Notes: a model not told the origin generated them from the letters alone. Positions 9,301 to 19,600 are shown, numbered from the stretch's first letter. The stretch: DNA of 62,019 nt from Planctomycetota bacterium (GCA_011369445.1 DRQF01000090.1:1-62019), one strand, 5' to 3'. Numbers and translations are program-made.

Positions 9301-9861
9301 GGCTTTCTGCAGACCGGACAGCGAATCCGTGACGCCTGCAAATCGTTTCTGCCTAGCCTTCAGGAGATCCTCGGCCGCGCTGAGTCGCTTTCGCGCCTCC
9401 TCCACGGCAAGCTTCGCCTTGTCGGACGCGGCCTGGTAGCCGTGAAGCTCCTGCTCGGTGGCGGATTCGATCTTGGGTGGCGCCTTCAGCTGGGTCTGCT
9501 TCAGAGCCAACTCTTGGCTATGCCCCTTGATGGCATCCTCGAGCGCGCGAACACGCTTGTTCGACTCCGTGACTTCCGCGAGGAGCGAGCGTAGCTCCTC
9601 GATGGCCTTGCGCTGCCGATTGAGCGCCGTGAGCAGCAAGCGGACCTCGTCAGTCGGTGCCTCAGACTTCTCGAGTTCGGCAATCGATGCGGAAGTCGCC
9701 TTCGCCAGCTCATCCAATTGAGCCAAACCGACCTTTCGCCCCTGAACAAAGACATGTTTCGGAGCGGGAATCTGACCCATCGCTGGGAGGCAGACGATAC
9801 ACAGGAGCAAGACGGAAAGGGCGCGTCGCATGGATCTGATGGTACAGGGACCCTTCGACAC
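6379..9861 (-). CDS. Large MscS/MscK-type mechanosensitive ion channel with long periplasmic coiled coil
   Basis: The protein has 1160 residues from GTG at 9861, chosen because GGAAGG lies five bases upstream; an ATG at 9831 would give a shorter signal peptide. A hydrophobic leader (ALSVLLLCIVCLPAMG) is followed by about 450 residues rich in Glu, Lys, Ala and Leu with heptad character, as in the periplasmic domain of MscK/KefA channels. Several membrane segments follow between about residues 560 and 980. The C-terminal MscS core is clear: VAIGFGMTEILSNFVSGLIL is the pore-lining TM3, followed by the beta domain (RPLKVGDIITVGDVEG, IIIPNRRLIEENVINWS). Such channels open on membrane tension and release osmolytes during hypo-osmotic shock. 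The long family form is usually about 1100 residues, so this is a full-length member. It follows the HEAT protein gene by 18 bases and is probably co-transcribed with it. Confidence 0.88.
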   Translation of the reverse strand: MSKGPCTIRSMRRALSVLLLCIVCLPAMGQIPAPKHVFVQGRKVGLAQLDELAKATSASIAELEKSEAPTDEVRLLLTALNRQRKAIEELRSLLAEVTESNKRVRALEDAIKGHSQELALKQTQLKAPPKIESATEQELHGYQAASDKAKLAVEEARKRLSAAEDLLKARQKRFAGVTDSLSGLQKAKEPLEAILANETSTTNQRAVATADLLTNELKQRTLELHRDQHPNLLQIDEKRVEDARLQLEISDLMEQTTRLALAAAREARGRALEMEKAKAEKEAEEKSKEAERLRHPTPKAVATLEALKAALSGLEFEEQSIKAGIERRLEIESLDNERIEERNRMVFERLPRGARLDPRRRDFLVAQMRRLARRHTRAEQRFRETEDRHQGIMAKVQSRMDALEAVLDVLADDVSGEETTPPSSLEARSPPKDPLAAQWIAAQKSWREGEATVQQYFGEPRVVAFQKIWNQTREEILQTVRRRKELLGDIETLADREMRVARKALDLLTLREDHLVTVSFWLREPWLGAKENRQAMAAEASSAMKRFPGSFRVLKELPSKSVLWSGLLLLLALVSFLAPARWVRFAPRDEDPWTRRLRLLAWALLRSLPAVLLYACMALAARSLLPREPALFVLASFFGVLAFLRFFSALLVGLPRPESVEDSEAAPSSSRRFSLALRWVIALGLLILVPLIGWCDRAGYSHLSDLLWAALFLWTVGVVVWFGRRAELLRSLVPAQADQPWSRLVQALLRFAWPILVLVSTGLLVFHVLGFRNASRLVGLRSLGVLSVLLASNLTYQFIAAGAEGWTARRRRRHEAAAPSWKSWADRRSRAMRRLLMSIAFALILIGTLVALRWALSLSPESVKKFLGFVVLEGRKGGPSTTLGDLLRGTVVFSVALVGGFVIRDLLLTGGKPADENRRGTRYARATLAFYTIVALGFVLGLRAWGISMSDLGWLLAPAGVAIGFGMTEILSNFVSGLILFLERPLKVGDIITVGDVEGDVTAISIRATVVRTRDGISIIIPNRRLIEENVINWSHGEPRTRLRVSVGTAYGTDVGLAKKVLLEVAEQDRRVLSVPRPEVTFRQFGESELAFELLVWLTTPDITVRRRVLSDLNGAIDAAFRRHGIEIPFPQRDLHIRSMPATGTDLRDAEEQVDGAEEG

Positions 9862-9879
9862 TCACCTTCCAGCGGGGGG

Positions 9880-10899
9880 TTACCAGCCGCTGAGGAGCTG
9901 ATTGACCCGATCCTGAGTCGAGGAAGGGAGGTCTCCGGACGCGAGCAGGCTCTGGAGCCGATCGCGGGCGGCATTGTTGTGAACGCGCCCGTAGTAGTCC
10001 ACCAGCATCCTCGAAAGTTGGGGATTCGTCCTCACTGAGCTGCGTTCCCCCACGAGGTCGACGGCGGGCAAGGCGGAAGCATTCGAGAGCAAAAGAAGTC
10101 CCTGACCCAGCGCCCTCTTCATGGCGGCCGGGGCATTCTCGTCGTTCAGAAAGTCGATGGTGGCATTGATCCCCCGCGGATCGTCGTGTCGCACGAGGCC
10201 GTACATGGCATTCACTCGGACGCCGTCGTGCTTGCTGGAGGTCATGAGCTTCGCGAGGGCGGGAACCACGGTCTTGTTGTCCATCCGCATCAGAGCCTGG
10301 GAAGCCATCGCCGCCACCAGTTCATTGTCGTCGCTCATGGCGACCTTCTCGAGGGGCTCCACGGCGGCCGGATCGTCCATGCTCATCAAAATCGTTGCGG
10401 CCAGGAGCCGGTCGTCCGAGTCCTCGCTCTCGAGGAGGTCGGTCACGGCCTTGAGGCCTTCGGGGCCCAGAGCCTTGAGATCGCCCACGATCGAGCCGAT
10501 CGCGCCACTGCGCACCAAGGTCTCCATGCCCTTCCCGCGAAGTGCGTCGATGCTGGACTTCACCTTGGCCAAGCGCTCCGTGCGGCCCTTGGCGTCATCG
10601 GCCAGGGATGCCTTCGAGGCAGCCAACGCCTGTCTGGCCTTCTGCAACGCGCGGTCGAGCTCGGCGGCACGACGTCGCTCGGCCTGGAGGTCTTTCCGCG
10701 CCAGGTCGCGCTCCTGTTCCAGTCGTCCCATTCTGCTCTTCAAGGCTTCGAGCTCGCGACGGGCCTCGCGGGCTCCGTCACCGACCTGAGATGCGGACTC
10801 CAGCGATTCGTCGGCAACGGATTCGAACAGAGTCAGTCGCAGAACGACCGCTCCCAGCACGACCACCAGGATCGAGAGAATGATGACGGGACGGTTCAT
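9880..10899 (-). CDS. Membrane-anchored coiled-coil / HEAT-repeat protein
   Basis: The protein has 339 residues from ATG at 10899, with GGAG about seven bases upstream. The frame stays open for nearly 2 kb further, but that extension lies antisense to the cytochrome gene and looks non-coding. Residues about 4-24 form a single membrane segment (VIILSILVVVLGAVVLRL). Residues 35-110 are a charged coiled coil (repeats such as ELEALKSRMGRLEQERDLA). Residues about 125-335 contain four to six HEAT-like repeats (for example DRLLAATILMSMDDPAAVEP and VAAMASQALMRMDNKTVVP). HEAT repeats bind other proteins, so it is probably an envelope scaffold; no enzymatic motif is seen. It lies just upstream of the mechanosensitive channel on the same strand and may be functionally tied to it. 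It is divergent from the cytochrome gene. Confidence 0.75.
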   Translation of the reverse strand: MNRPVIILSILVVVLGAVVLRLTLFESVADESLESASQVGDGAREARRELEALKSRMGRLEQERDLARKDLQAERRRAAELDRALQKARQALAASKASLADDAKGRTERLAKVKSSIDALRGKGMETLVRSGAIGSIVGDLKALGPEGLKAVTDLLESEDSDDRLLAATILMSMDDPAAVEPLEKVAMSDDNELVAAMASQALMRMDNKTVVPALAKLMTSSKHDGVRVNAMYGLVRHDDPRGINATIDFLNDENAPAAMKRALGQGLLLLSNASALPAVDLVGERSSVRTNPQLSRMLVDYYGRVHNNAARDRLQSLLASGDLPSSTQDRVNQLLSGW

Positions 10900-11004
10900 A
10901 TGTTGTCTCCAGTGCGCTTTGGAGTCGTTCTTGCCGCGTCGACAACGACGACCCAGTTCCCTCGATTCGGGTAGAATCCGCGCCGGAGTGACGCGGAGGA
11001 CCGA

Positions 11005-13710
11005 ATGCAGTCCACAACCCTCTACATTTTCGGCTTGGCCCTCATGATATTCTCCTTCCCGGGATGCGACAGGTCCGCGGAATCCGAGAATGAGACCGAG
11101 GCCCACGCACCGGTCCAGGTCGAAGTGGGGGGCGTCTTTGCCGATCTGGAGCGATTCCGCTGTCTCGCCTGCCATCGTCCCACCTCCGCCGCGGGCCCGC
11201 TGTCGCCGACGCCCGCGCCGCGCTTGGAGGGGGTCGGACGACGTCTTCGTGGGGGGTGGATCGCCGACTGGCTGGCGGGAGAGTCCCCCCGTCCCCGGGG
11301 GCGTGTCATGCCCTACGTCTTCCGAGGCTGGCCCCAAGATGAGAAGCGCCAAGCCGTGGCCGATCTCGTCGCGTTTCTCCTGCGCGACGGAGAAGGCCCG
11401 TTCAAAGATGCGCAGACGGTGCTCACATCGGATACCTGGGTCGGTCGCCGGCTCTTCGATGGGGTGGGCTGCGCCGTTTGCCACTCCCGGGAAGACCTGG
11501 GTGACCTTTCCGCGAAAACGGATTTCCCGAGTCTCCAAGCTTTCCTCCTGGATCCGTTGGATTTGCATCCCGACGGCCGCATGCCTTCTTTGGGGCTGTC
11601 GCCCTCGGAGGCTCGTTCCATCGCCCTGTACCTGCTGGCACCCCAGAGCACGCTCACTTCCGGTACGCGGCATGACGGTCTTCTTCTGGAGATGCTCGAG
11701 GCTGACGGAGGATTCCTCGAGTTCGACGCGGGACTGAGTGCCGGGCATGTGGTGGGAACACGAAGCGTCACTCGGTTTTCGGTGGGCGATCGCAGTCGAG
11801 ACGATCGATTCGGGCTTCGGTATCGAGGGCTCATCACTCTCCCCGAGAGCGGAGCGTGGACCTTCTCCACTCGGTCGGATGACGGCAGTTGGCTGTGGAT
11901 CGACGGCGATCTCGTCGTGCGCAACGGAGGGCTCCACGGGCCGTCGACCCAGAAAGGAACCGTCGTTCTCGAGGAAGGTCCACACGCGTTTCAAGTGGCG
12001 ATGTACGAGCATGAAGGGGGAGAGCTTCTCGAAGTCCGTTGTGAGACTCCCTCGGGGGAACGGTTGGAGATCGCGCCGCAGTGGTTGAGTCACCGGGAGG
12101 TGGCGCTGTCGATTCCGGACAGATCGAGGCGCCCTGTCCCCGGAGATTCCGCTCGCGGATCGGTGCTCTACAGTCGCCTGGGGTGTGCCGCATGCCACGA
12201 GAAGAGTCCAAGGCAAGGACTTGCCGCGCCGACTCTGGCTGAAATCCGCAATCCAGACGGCGGTTGCCTGGATCCGGACCCCAACACCCGGGCGCCCGGG
12301 TTCGACTTGACCCGCGCGGAACGATCGAGACTTCGAACCTGGTTGGCGGGCGCTGATCGGGAGCGAGTCTTGAAAGTCAGTGACGAGGTGATGTTGTCGA
12401 GTCGTCTCTTGCATCTTGGCTGTCTCGGATGCCATGAACGCAACGGTCGTGGCGGTCCGGTGGGGGAGGAGCGTTCCCGTTTTCAGGGAACCGCGGATCT
12501 GGGTGACGAGGGCAGCCTCCCTCCCCGTTTGACCGGCGTCGGCGCCAAGCTCACCAAGAGTCGATTGCGAGCCGTACTCGAGAGGGGCGCCACCCTTAGA
12601 CCCTTCATGAAAACACGCATGCCTCAGTTCGGCCGCGCGAACGTGGAGTCCATTCCGGATCTCTTCGCCGCCTTGGACGGGAACCGCCTGGAACCCGTTG
12701 AACCACCCGGACCTGCCACGCCCGGAGTGTTGGAGGCCGGCCGGCGTCTGGTGGGCCGAAGGGGATTCAATTGCATCACCTGCCACCGCTTCAAGGGTGT
12801 GGGGGATCCCCGCAACCACACCGTCGATCTCGTGGGCACCACCAAGAGAATTCGCTTCCCATGGTTTCGGCGCCTCCTCACCCACCCGGCGGAGCTCAAC
12901 CCCGGGACACGAATGCCGCCCTACTGGTCAGGCGGCACCGTCGACTTCCCGGACGTTCTCGGGGGTGACCGCGAGGCGCAGATCGCTGCGATCTGGCAGT
13001 ATCTCGACGGTGCGGAACAGTGGCCTGCGCCTCACGGACTGGATTACGATGTCGCGGCCTACGACCTCACCCCCGTGGGACGTCCCATCTACTTCGGCGC
13101 CTTTTTTCGCGGCGTGGGCCCGAAGACCCTCTGCGTGGGTTTCCCCGAGGACGTCAGCATCGCGTACGACATGGCGCGCGCTCGGTTGGCCAAGGTCTGG
13201 AAGGGAGCTTTCGTCAACGCAGCCGGCACGTGGACGGATCGAGGAGGCAAGCTGGAGGTCCCGGACAGCCTCGACGTGATCGATCTGCCGCCGGCGCCGA
13301 CCGCGGCAATCTTGGATTCGCCCGAAGCCATTTGGCCCGACGACGAGGGACATCGAGGGACTTGGGCTTTTCGAGGACACGACCGCGACCAGGATGGCCG
13401 TCCCACCTTCATCAGTAGCCGGAATGAAATGGAAATCCGGGAGACCATCTCGCCCCTCGGGGGTGACGATCGCCGAGGGATTCGAAGGCGGTTCGTGGTG
13501 ACGGCGCCCCTGCGCCGCCAGCTCGAATTTCGGCTGACGCGGGGTACGAGTCTTCGGCCGGGGCCGGACGGTTTCCTCGCAGGGAGGGTGCTGGTCCGAA
13601 CGAGGGGCGGCAAGGCCCGCGTCGTGAACGTGGACGGTGAGAGTGAGCTGAGAGTGACGGTCACCGCTCTGCCGGATGGCGCGACCTTGGAGGTGGACTA
13701 CCTATGGTGA
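11005..13710 (+). CDS. Five-haem c-type cytochrome lipoprotein with embedded PA14 domain
   Basis: The protein has 901 residues, with GGAGG just before the ATG. The N-terminus is a lipoprotein signal (LMIFSFPGC, lipid cysteine at 21). There are five CxxCH haem-binding sites: CLACH near residue 53, CAVCH near 156, CAACH near 394, CLGCH near 473 and CITCH near 590. Between the second and third lies a PA14-like beta-sandwich (about 225-370; RSDDGSWLWIDGDLVV is the most typical part), a carbohydrate-binding type of module. The last 200 residues contain no haem site and look like a Planctomycetota-type C-terminal domain. The combination suggests an envelope electron carrier that also binds glycan. 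It overlaps the following propeller gene by seven bases, so the two are probably one unit: oxidase or dehydrogenase plus electron acceptor. Function is inferred. Confidence 0.85.
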   Translation: MQSTTLYIFGLALMIFSFPGCDRSAESENETEAHAPVQVEVGGVFADLERFRCLACHRPTSAAGPLSPTPAPRLEGVGRRLRGGWIADWLAGESPRPRGRVMPYVFRGWPQDEKRQAVADLVAFLLRDGEGPFKDAQTVLTSDTWVGRRLFDGVGCAVCHSREDLGDLSAKTDFPSLQAFLLDPLDLHPDGRMPSLGLSPSEARSIALYLLAPQSTLTSGTRHDGLLLEMLEADGGFLEFDAGLSAGHVVGTRSVTRFSVGDRSRDDRFGLRYRGLITLPESGAWTFSTRSDDGSWLWIDGDLVVRNGGLHGPSTQKGTVVLEEGPHAFQVAMYEHEGGELLEVRCETPSGERLEIAPQWLSHREVALSIPDRSRRPVPGDSARGSVLYSRLGCAACHEKSPRQGLAAPTLAEIRNPDGGCLDPDPNTRAPGFDLTRAERSRLRTWLAGADRERVLKVSDEVMLSSRLLHLGCLGCHERNGRGGPVGEERSRFQGTADLGDEGSLPPRLTGVGAKLTKSRLRAVLERGATLRPFMKTRMPQFGRANVESIPDLFAALDGNRLEPVEPPGPATPGVLEAGRRLVGRRGFNCITCHRFKGVGDPRNHTVDLVGTTKRIRFPWFRRLLTHPAELNPGTRMPPYWSGGTVDFPDVLGGDREAQIAAIWQYLDGAEQWPAPHGLDYDVAAYDLTPVGRPIYFGAFFRGVGPKTLCVGFPEDVSIAYDMARARLAKVWKGAFVNAAGTWTDRGGKLEVPDSLDVIDLPPAPTAAILDSPEAIWPDDEGHRGTWAFRGHDRDQDGRPTFISSRNEMEIRETISPLGGDDRRGIRRRFVVTAPLRRQLEFRLTRGTSLRPGPDGFLAGRVLVRTRGGKARVVNVDGESELRVTVTALPDGATLEVDYLW

Positions 13711-15188
13711 GAACGTTGACGTTGCTCTTCCTTGGCGCGTTGATGGCGGCGGGCCTCCCGGCCCAGGTCGATCCTTCGGATGAGGAGGTCCCGCGCGAGA
13801 AACCCTTCCTCCGCATCGTCGACGTCCCCTCTCCGGAGGGGGTCGTTCTCGAAGTCGGCGGCCTGTGCCGGGTGGGCGAGGAGTCCTTTCTCGTCTGCAC
13901 GCGCCGAGGTGAGCTGTGGCGCATCGACGGAATCAGGAGCGAAAGGCCCCGCTTCCGTCGCGTTTTCGACGGCTTGCAGGAGCCCTTGGGGCTGCTGATG
14001 GAATCGGACGGGTCCGTCGATCTCGTGCAGCGGGGAGAGTTGACCCGGCTCATCGATCGCGATGGCGACGGTGTGTTCGATCGATCGCAGACGCTCTGCA
14101 ACGCCTGGGATCTCTCCGGGAGCTACCACGAGTACGCCTTCGGACCACGCCGCGACCGAGCCGGGAATCTCTGGCTGACCCTCAATCGCTCCTTCGACGA
14201 GGAGCCGTTTGGAAGTGTAGATTGGCGGGGCTGGGCCATCCGCGTGACTCCCGACGGCAAGTTTGAACCCGTCGCGGCGGGGCTGCGGTCCCCGGCGGGC
14301 ATCGAAGTCTCCCCGGACGGAGACGTTTTCTACACGGACAACCAGGGGGAATGGTGCGGTGCCAACAAGCTCGCGCACATCGAGGTCGGGGACTTTCACG
14401 GCCACCCCTTCGGGAAGGAGTCCTGCAAGTTGCCCCAGTCCCGCGTCGCCTATCCCGGCGAAATCCCCGATGGGATTCCCATGCCAAACGCCGCGCGGCG
14501 TATCCCCGGTTTCAAGTTACCGGCCATCTGGTTTCCCTATGACAAGATGGGGCAGTCGCCCTCCGGGATGGTATGGGACACGCAGGGGAACTTCGGCCCC
14601 TTTCGCGGCCAACTCTTCGTAGGGGATCAGCACCATGCCAGCGTCATGCGGTGTGATCTGGAGAAGATCGGAGGGCATTTCCAGGGGGCGTGTTTTCCAT
14701 TTCGGAGTGGACTTGCGTCGGGGGTCATCCGGCTGGCGTGGGGGCCCGGTGGGGAGTTGTTGGCCGGGCTCTCCAATCGTGGTTGGGGGTCGAAGGGGCG
14801 AAAAGAGTGGGGGCTGCAACGTTTGATCTGGGAGGGGAAAGTCCCCTTCGAGATTCAACACATGCGAGTCCGCCCGAATGGGTTTCGCCTTGTCTTCACG
14901 CGGCCCGTCAACGTGGTGCGCGCCGCCTTCCCGGGGACCTATGAGATCGAGAGCTATACCTACGAGCTGCACGCGGCGTACGGTTCCCCGGAAATCGAAC
15001 GCCAGAAGGTGGAGGTCAAAACGGTTGCCATCAGCGGCGACGGGAGGGTTGTCGATCTGGGACTGTCGCCCATGCGCACGGGAGGATATGTCTATGAGCT
15101 CCACCTGCGCTCGCTCGTGGGGGCCGAGGGGGAACCTCTCGTGCACAACCGTGCCTATTACACGTTGGTCAACCTGCCGGAGAAGTAG
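13704..15188 (+). CDS. Exported beta-propeller protein, PQQ-dependent sugar dehydrogenase / PVC membrane-bound dehydrogenase type
   Basis: The protein has 494 residues with a signal peptide (LTLLFLGALMAAGLPAQ). The body consists of propeller-blade motifs: LIDRDGDGVFDRSQ, GLRSPAGIEVSPDGDVFYTDNQGEW, SPSGMVWDTQGNFGPF, FVGDQHHASVMRC and IRLAWGPGGELLAGLSNRGWG. These match the glucose/sorbosone dehydrogenase-like family widespread in Planctomycetota and Verrucomicrobia. Family members are predicted to oxidise sugars or related alcohols in the periplasm and often stand next to c-type cytochromes, as here. The start overlaps the cytochrome gene, which supports coupled translation and a joint role. 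PQQ-binding residues cannot be confirmed by eye. The gene ends six bases before the convergent DUF1501 gene. Confidence 0.78.
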   Translation: MVRTLTLLFLGALMAAGLPAQVDPSDEEVPREKPFLRIVDVPSPEGVVLEVGGLCRVGEESFLVCTRRGELWRIDGIRSERPRFRRVFDGLQEPLGLLMESDGSVDLVQRGELTRLIDRDGDGVFDRSQTLCNAWDLSGSYHEYAFGPRRDRAGNLWLTLNRSFDEEPFGSVDWRGWAIRVTPDGKFEPVAAGLRSPAGIEVSPDGDVFYTDNQGEWCGANKLAHIEVGDFHGHPFGKESCKLPQSRVAYPGEIPDGIPMPNAARRIPGFKLPAIWFPYDKMGQSPSGMVWDTQGNFGPFRGQLFVGDQHHASVMRCDLEKIGGHFQGACFPFRSGLASGVIRLAWGPGGELLAGLSNRGWGSKGRKEWGLQRLIWEGKVPFEIQHMRVRPNGFRLVFTRPVNVVRAAFPGTYEIESYTYELHAAYGSPEIERQKVEVKTVAISGDGRVVDLGLSPMRTGGYVYELHLRSLVGAEGEPLVHNRAYYTLVNLPEK

Positions 15189-15194
15189 TCCGAC

Positions 15195-16634
15195 TCACAG
15201 GAGCAATTCCTTCACCACGCGGGCTGGCTCCCTGACCCCGATGAGTCGGACGTCCAACCCCTGGCTCTTCACGGCGAGGGTTTCCGGGTCGAGGCCCAGG
15301 CAATGGAGGAGGGTTGCGTGGAGATCTCGCACGTGCACGGGATCCTTCACGATGTTGTAGCCGAAGTCATCCGTCTCTCCGTGAACGACGCCGGGCCGTA
15401 TGCCTCCTCCGGCCAACCATCCGGTGAAGCAACGCGGATGATGGTCGCGGCCGTAGTTCTTGCGCGTGAGCTCGCCTTGGCAGTAGACGGTGCGCCCGAA
15501 TTCCCCACTCCAGATCACCAACGTGTCGTCCAGGAGGCCTCGGCGTTCCAAGTCCAGGATCAACGCCGCGGAGGGTTGATCGATATCCCTGCACTGCTTG
15601 GGCAGGTCCCCCGTCACGTTGAAATGCTGATCCCATCCCCTGTGGAAGATCTGTACGAATCGTACCCCTCGTTCCATCATGCGGCGAGCGAGAAGGCAAT
15701 TCGCGGCGAAGGTTCCCGGCTTCTTCGCATCCGGGCCATAGAGCTTCAGTGTCTCCGCCGTCTCGCCCTTGACATCCACGAGTTCGGGAACCGATGCCTG
15801 CATGGCGAAGGCCATCTCGTACTGGGCGATCCGCGTCTCGATTTCCGGATCCGCCATACGTTCACTCGCTCGACGGTTCATCCGGGCCAGGACATCGAGC
15901 TGGTCCCTGCGGAGCGCGCGACTCAGACCGCTCGGGTTGTCGAGAAACAGGACTGGGTCGCCCTTGGAGCGGAGGGCCACGCCCTGGTGCCGGCTGGGAA
16001 GGACTCCGGCACCCCATAGTCGGCTATAGAGTGCCTGAGCGTCCTGCCGACCCGTCCAGGAGGAGTTGAGGACGACGAACGTCGGAAGATTCTCGTTCAT
16101 GCTCCCCAGACCATAGGAGAGCCAAGCCCCCACGCTCGGCCAGCCCGGGAGTTCGCGGCCGGTGAGAAGGTAGGTGATGGCGGGATCGTGATTGATGGCA
16201 TCCGTGTGGAGGGATCGAACGATGGCAAGGCGGTCCGTGATGCGACCCAGGTGGGGAAGCAGCTCCGACACCCATGCGCCGTCGCCCCCGTTGTCGCGCT
16301 TTTCAAATTTGAAGACGCTCGGAGCCAGCGGAAAGCGCTGCTGCTTCGACGTCATCGTCGTCAGCCTCTGTCCTTTCCGTACCGATTCGGGAAGGTCCTG
16401 ATCGAAGCGCTCAGCGAGTCCGGGTTTGTAATCGAACATGTCCAACTGAGAGGGAGCTCCCGCCATGCACAGCCAGATGGCGCGCTTGGCGCGCCCCGGT
16501 GCGGGGGAACAGACGCCGTCGAACGACAGGCCGTCACGAAGCAGGAGGCTTGCCAGTGCGGACTGCCCCACGCCCCGCCCGATTCGGCGAAGGAACTCTC
16601 TTCGATCGACGCCCCGCGGCCTCTCGTTGCTCAT
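15195..16634 (-). CDS. DUF1501 family protein with Tat signal
   Basis: The protein has 479 residues, normal for DUF1501. [11 protein letters not shown] at residues 11-21 is a twin-arginine export signal. The body carries the family's hallmarks: [20 protein letters not shown] near the start, then [12 protein letters not shown], and [15 protein letters not shown] followed by [21 protein letters not shown]1501 belongs to the alkaline-phosphatase/sulfatase-like fold; its reaction is not established. In PVC bacteria it is almost always encoded next to a DUF1549/DUF1553 protein, and the pair is thought to act in exported catabolism. Here it lies three bases downstream of that partner and is surely in the same operon. 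[10 protein letters not shown] and GRDHHP are the stretches most likely to hold active-site residues, by analogy with the fold only. Confidence 0.88.
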   Translation of the reverse strand: MSNERPRGVDRREFLRRIGRGVGQSALASLLLRDGLSFDGVCSPAPGRAKRAIWLCMAGAPSQLDMFDYKPGLAERFDQDLPESVRKGQRLTTMTSKQQRFPLAPSVFKFEKRDNGGDGAWVSELLPHLGRITDRLAIVRSLHTDAINHDPAITYLLTGRELPGWPSVGAWLSYGLGSMNENLPTFVVLNSSWTGRQDAQALYSRLWGAGVLPSRHQGVALRSKGDPVLFLDNPSGLSRALRRDQLDVLARMNRRASERMADPEIETRIAQYEMAFAMQASVPELVDVKGETAETLKLYGPDAKKPGTFAANCLLARRMMERGVRFVQIFHRGWDQHFNVTGDLPKQCRDIDQPSAALILDLERRGLLDDTLVIWSGEFGRTVYCQGELTRKNYGRDHHPRCFTGWLAGGGIRPGVVHGETDDFGYNIVKDPVHVRDLHATLLHCLGLDPETLAVKSQGLDVRLIGVREPARVVKELLL

Positions 16635-16637
16635 GGG

Positions 16638-19600
16638 TCACTCCTTGCTGAGCAGAGGGTCCAGGTTTAAAACGATGCTGGCCGCCATCATCCAGGCGGC
16701 TCTCTCGGGGACCGGTACGCCCGATGCCGGAAGAGGAGGAGGCGCGGACTCCAGCAGTCGGCGCGCCGCCTCCTCATCCCGTCGAAAACTCTCGAGGGTT
16801 CGGCGGACGTAGTTCGCGAGATCTCGCACATTCTCGTCGCTGGGAGGAGAACAGAGGGCTCGGCGGAGAAGCCACAGCGCCCTGTTCTCGACGGTGCCCC
16901 CCGGCTGCCGGGCGGTCAGATCCCCCAGGCCACGGGCCGCCTCGAGAAACTGGGGGTCGTTCAGCAGCATCAGCGCCTGAAGGGGAGTGTTCGTGCGTTC
17001 TCGCCGCACGCGGCACTCCTCGCGAGAGGGAGCGTCCAGCAAAGCGAGCTGAGGAGCCGGCGCGGTTCGCTTCCAAAAAGTGTAGAGGCTTCGCCGGTGC
17101 CGCTTCTCGGGGTCCGTATCGGCTTCGAAGACCATGGTGTTGGAGCCCACGTAGGCCACGGCCTTCCAAAGCCCCTCCGGCTGGGGAGGTTTGACGGGAG
17201 CACCACCCAGGTGTGGCGACAGCAAGCCGCCCAGGAGGAGGGCCTGATCACGCAGGGTCTCGGCGTCGAGTCGGTACCGCGGTCCCCGGGCCAGGAGGCG
17301 ATTCGCCGGATCCCTCGACGCCAACTCGGGGCGGACGACCGAGGATTGCCGGTAGGTGGACGACAAGACGATGGACCGAATCAGCGCCTTCACGTTCCAT
17401 CCTGAAGCCACGAAGCGGGCCGCGAGGGCATCGAGAAGAGCTGGGTGGGACGGGAGCGCCCCCTGGTTGCCGAAGTCCTCGGAGGTCTCGACGAGCCCCA
17501 CGCCAAACAGTTCCTGCCAGAAACGGTTGACCGCCACCCGAGCCGTGAGGGGATGCCCGGGGTCGGTCAGCCATTGGGCAAGTCCCAGTCGATCTCGGCG
17601 TGCCCCTTTCGGAAAGGGGGGAAGAAAGGCGGGCGTCGACCGGGTGACCTGTTTGCCCAACCGGTCGTAACGTCCCCGGAGACGAACGTGAGTCGCAGGG
17701 GGCTCCGCCAACTCTTCGGAGACGAGGGTGTGGGGGATCTCCGCCTCAAGCCGATCGATCTGCGCTTTGATCTCGGCCAGTCGCTCATCCAAAGGGGCCA
17801 GAGGGAGGCGGGCCTGGCCCCAGACGTGGCGCTTATAGTAGGCCTCGAGCGCAGTTTCTTGCTCGGCGTTCCAAGCCTCCTGCGGGAGCGCCAGGATCGC
17901 TCGTATTTCCTTGGGTAGGCGAGGGTCCTCCCGCGCTCGCATCGCCCAAAGCCGAAGGCTTGTCCGTTCGAGCTCGCCGAGGGGCCCATGGGTGAGCAGG
18001 GCGGGGGCGTCCCAGAAGACGCGCCCGCCCACCTGGGTGAAAGCGACGCCGTCGATCGTGTCGCCGGGCCTGAACCCCAAGTTCACGGGATCAAGCACGA
18101 GACGCGTCCAGCGACCCGCCACGGGGCGCGGTCCTTCCTTCACGTCGCCCGGTCCCTTGGCCCCGGCGCCGTGGGCCGGTTTGGCTCCCCAGCGCGCCCG
18201 GTGTTCCCACGTTTTTCCGTGGAATTGGAGCTGGATGGTCTGGGGCGGATCGTCCGGATCCAGATAGACCCAGACCTCCAGGCGGTCGCCGATTTCCAAC
18301 CGCCTCCCGTGCTTCGGGGTGAGGAAGAAGTCTTGGGCGAGAGCGTCCCGGGCAGCCCGACGCGCAAGACGGAGCGCCCCCAGGCGTTCAGGCCCCGGGG
18401 GCCCAGGTTCGAAGTGCCAGATGGTGTCCCCGTCGCCATGGAGTTCGGCGTCCTCGGGGGGGGCATCGTTCCACCATGTCCGCCGCGTCGGTGCGACGCT
18501 CAAGGCGGAAGCCCGAAGATGGGGCTCCCGATAGGAAAGCGCGTCGACGATCTTCCAGGCGCAGGCCTCGATCATCTCCCTCGCTTCCTCGAGGCGACGT
18601 CGCTCCCGTCTTTGTGCCGGGGTGGGGGCTCGCATCGCCGGGGGAGGCGACGCCATGTTCCCGTCCAAGGCCGCGCCCGCCATGCCCTCGAAAAAGGCGA
18701 AAAGTCCGTAGTACTCCTCCTGGGTCAGGGGATCGAACTTGTGGTCGTGGCACACGGCGCATCCCGCGGTCAAGCCCATGAAGGCCGTGGCCATCGTGTT
18801 CGTCCGGTCGAGGACGTTGCGAAACCGGACCTCTTCTTCGATGGAGCCGCCCTCGTTCGTGGTGACGTGGAGGCGGTTGAAGCCCGACGCGATGCGTTGG
18901 TCGACAGAAGGCCGGTCCAGGAGATCTCCGGCCAACTGCTCGACGATGAAGCGATCGTAGGGGAGGTTGGCGTTAAACGCCCGGACGACCCAGTCCCTGT
19001 ACGGCCAGATTTCACGGTAGTTGTCGAAGTGAAGGCCGTGGGTGTCGGCGTAACGCGCCACGTCCAGCCAGAAACGAGCGCGATGCTCCCCGTATCTGGG
19101 ATCCGCGAGGAGGCGATCGACGTAGGCGGCGTAGGCAGCGTCACTGGGGTCGGCCTCGAAACGGCGCACGGCTTCCTGGGTCGGCGGGAGACCCAACAGA
19201 TCGAGGGTCACGCGGCGCAGCAAAATCGCCGCTGGCGCCTGGGGCGAAGGGGTAAGTCCTTCCTTCTCGAGGCGAGCCAGCACAAAGAAATCCCAGGGCT
19301 GACGGCACCACTGGGGACGGCTCACGGAGGGAAGAGCCTCCTTCCGCACGGGCAGAAAGGCCCAGTGCTCGGCCCAAGGCGCCCCGTCCGCCACCCATTG
19401 CTCGATCAGCTTCTTCTCGGCGTCTAAGAGGGGGTTGTGCGCCTCCGCGGGCGGCATCCGGTCGTCGGGATCGTCCGTGAGAATGCGACGCACGAGTTCG
19501 CTGGAGGCCGGGTCACCCGGAACGACGATGTCGCCGTCGAGCACCCTCTCCCGCTTGTCGAGTCGCAGGTCGGACTCCTGGACATCGGGACCGTGACACC

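Noticed and set aside
10900-12885. Upstream extension of the HEAT protein frame on the minus strand
   Set aside because: It is antisense to the clear cytochrome gene and lacks coding-like composition; the ATG at 10899 has a ribosome-binding site and a membrane segment directly after it.
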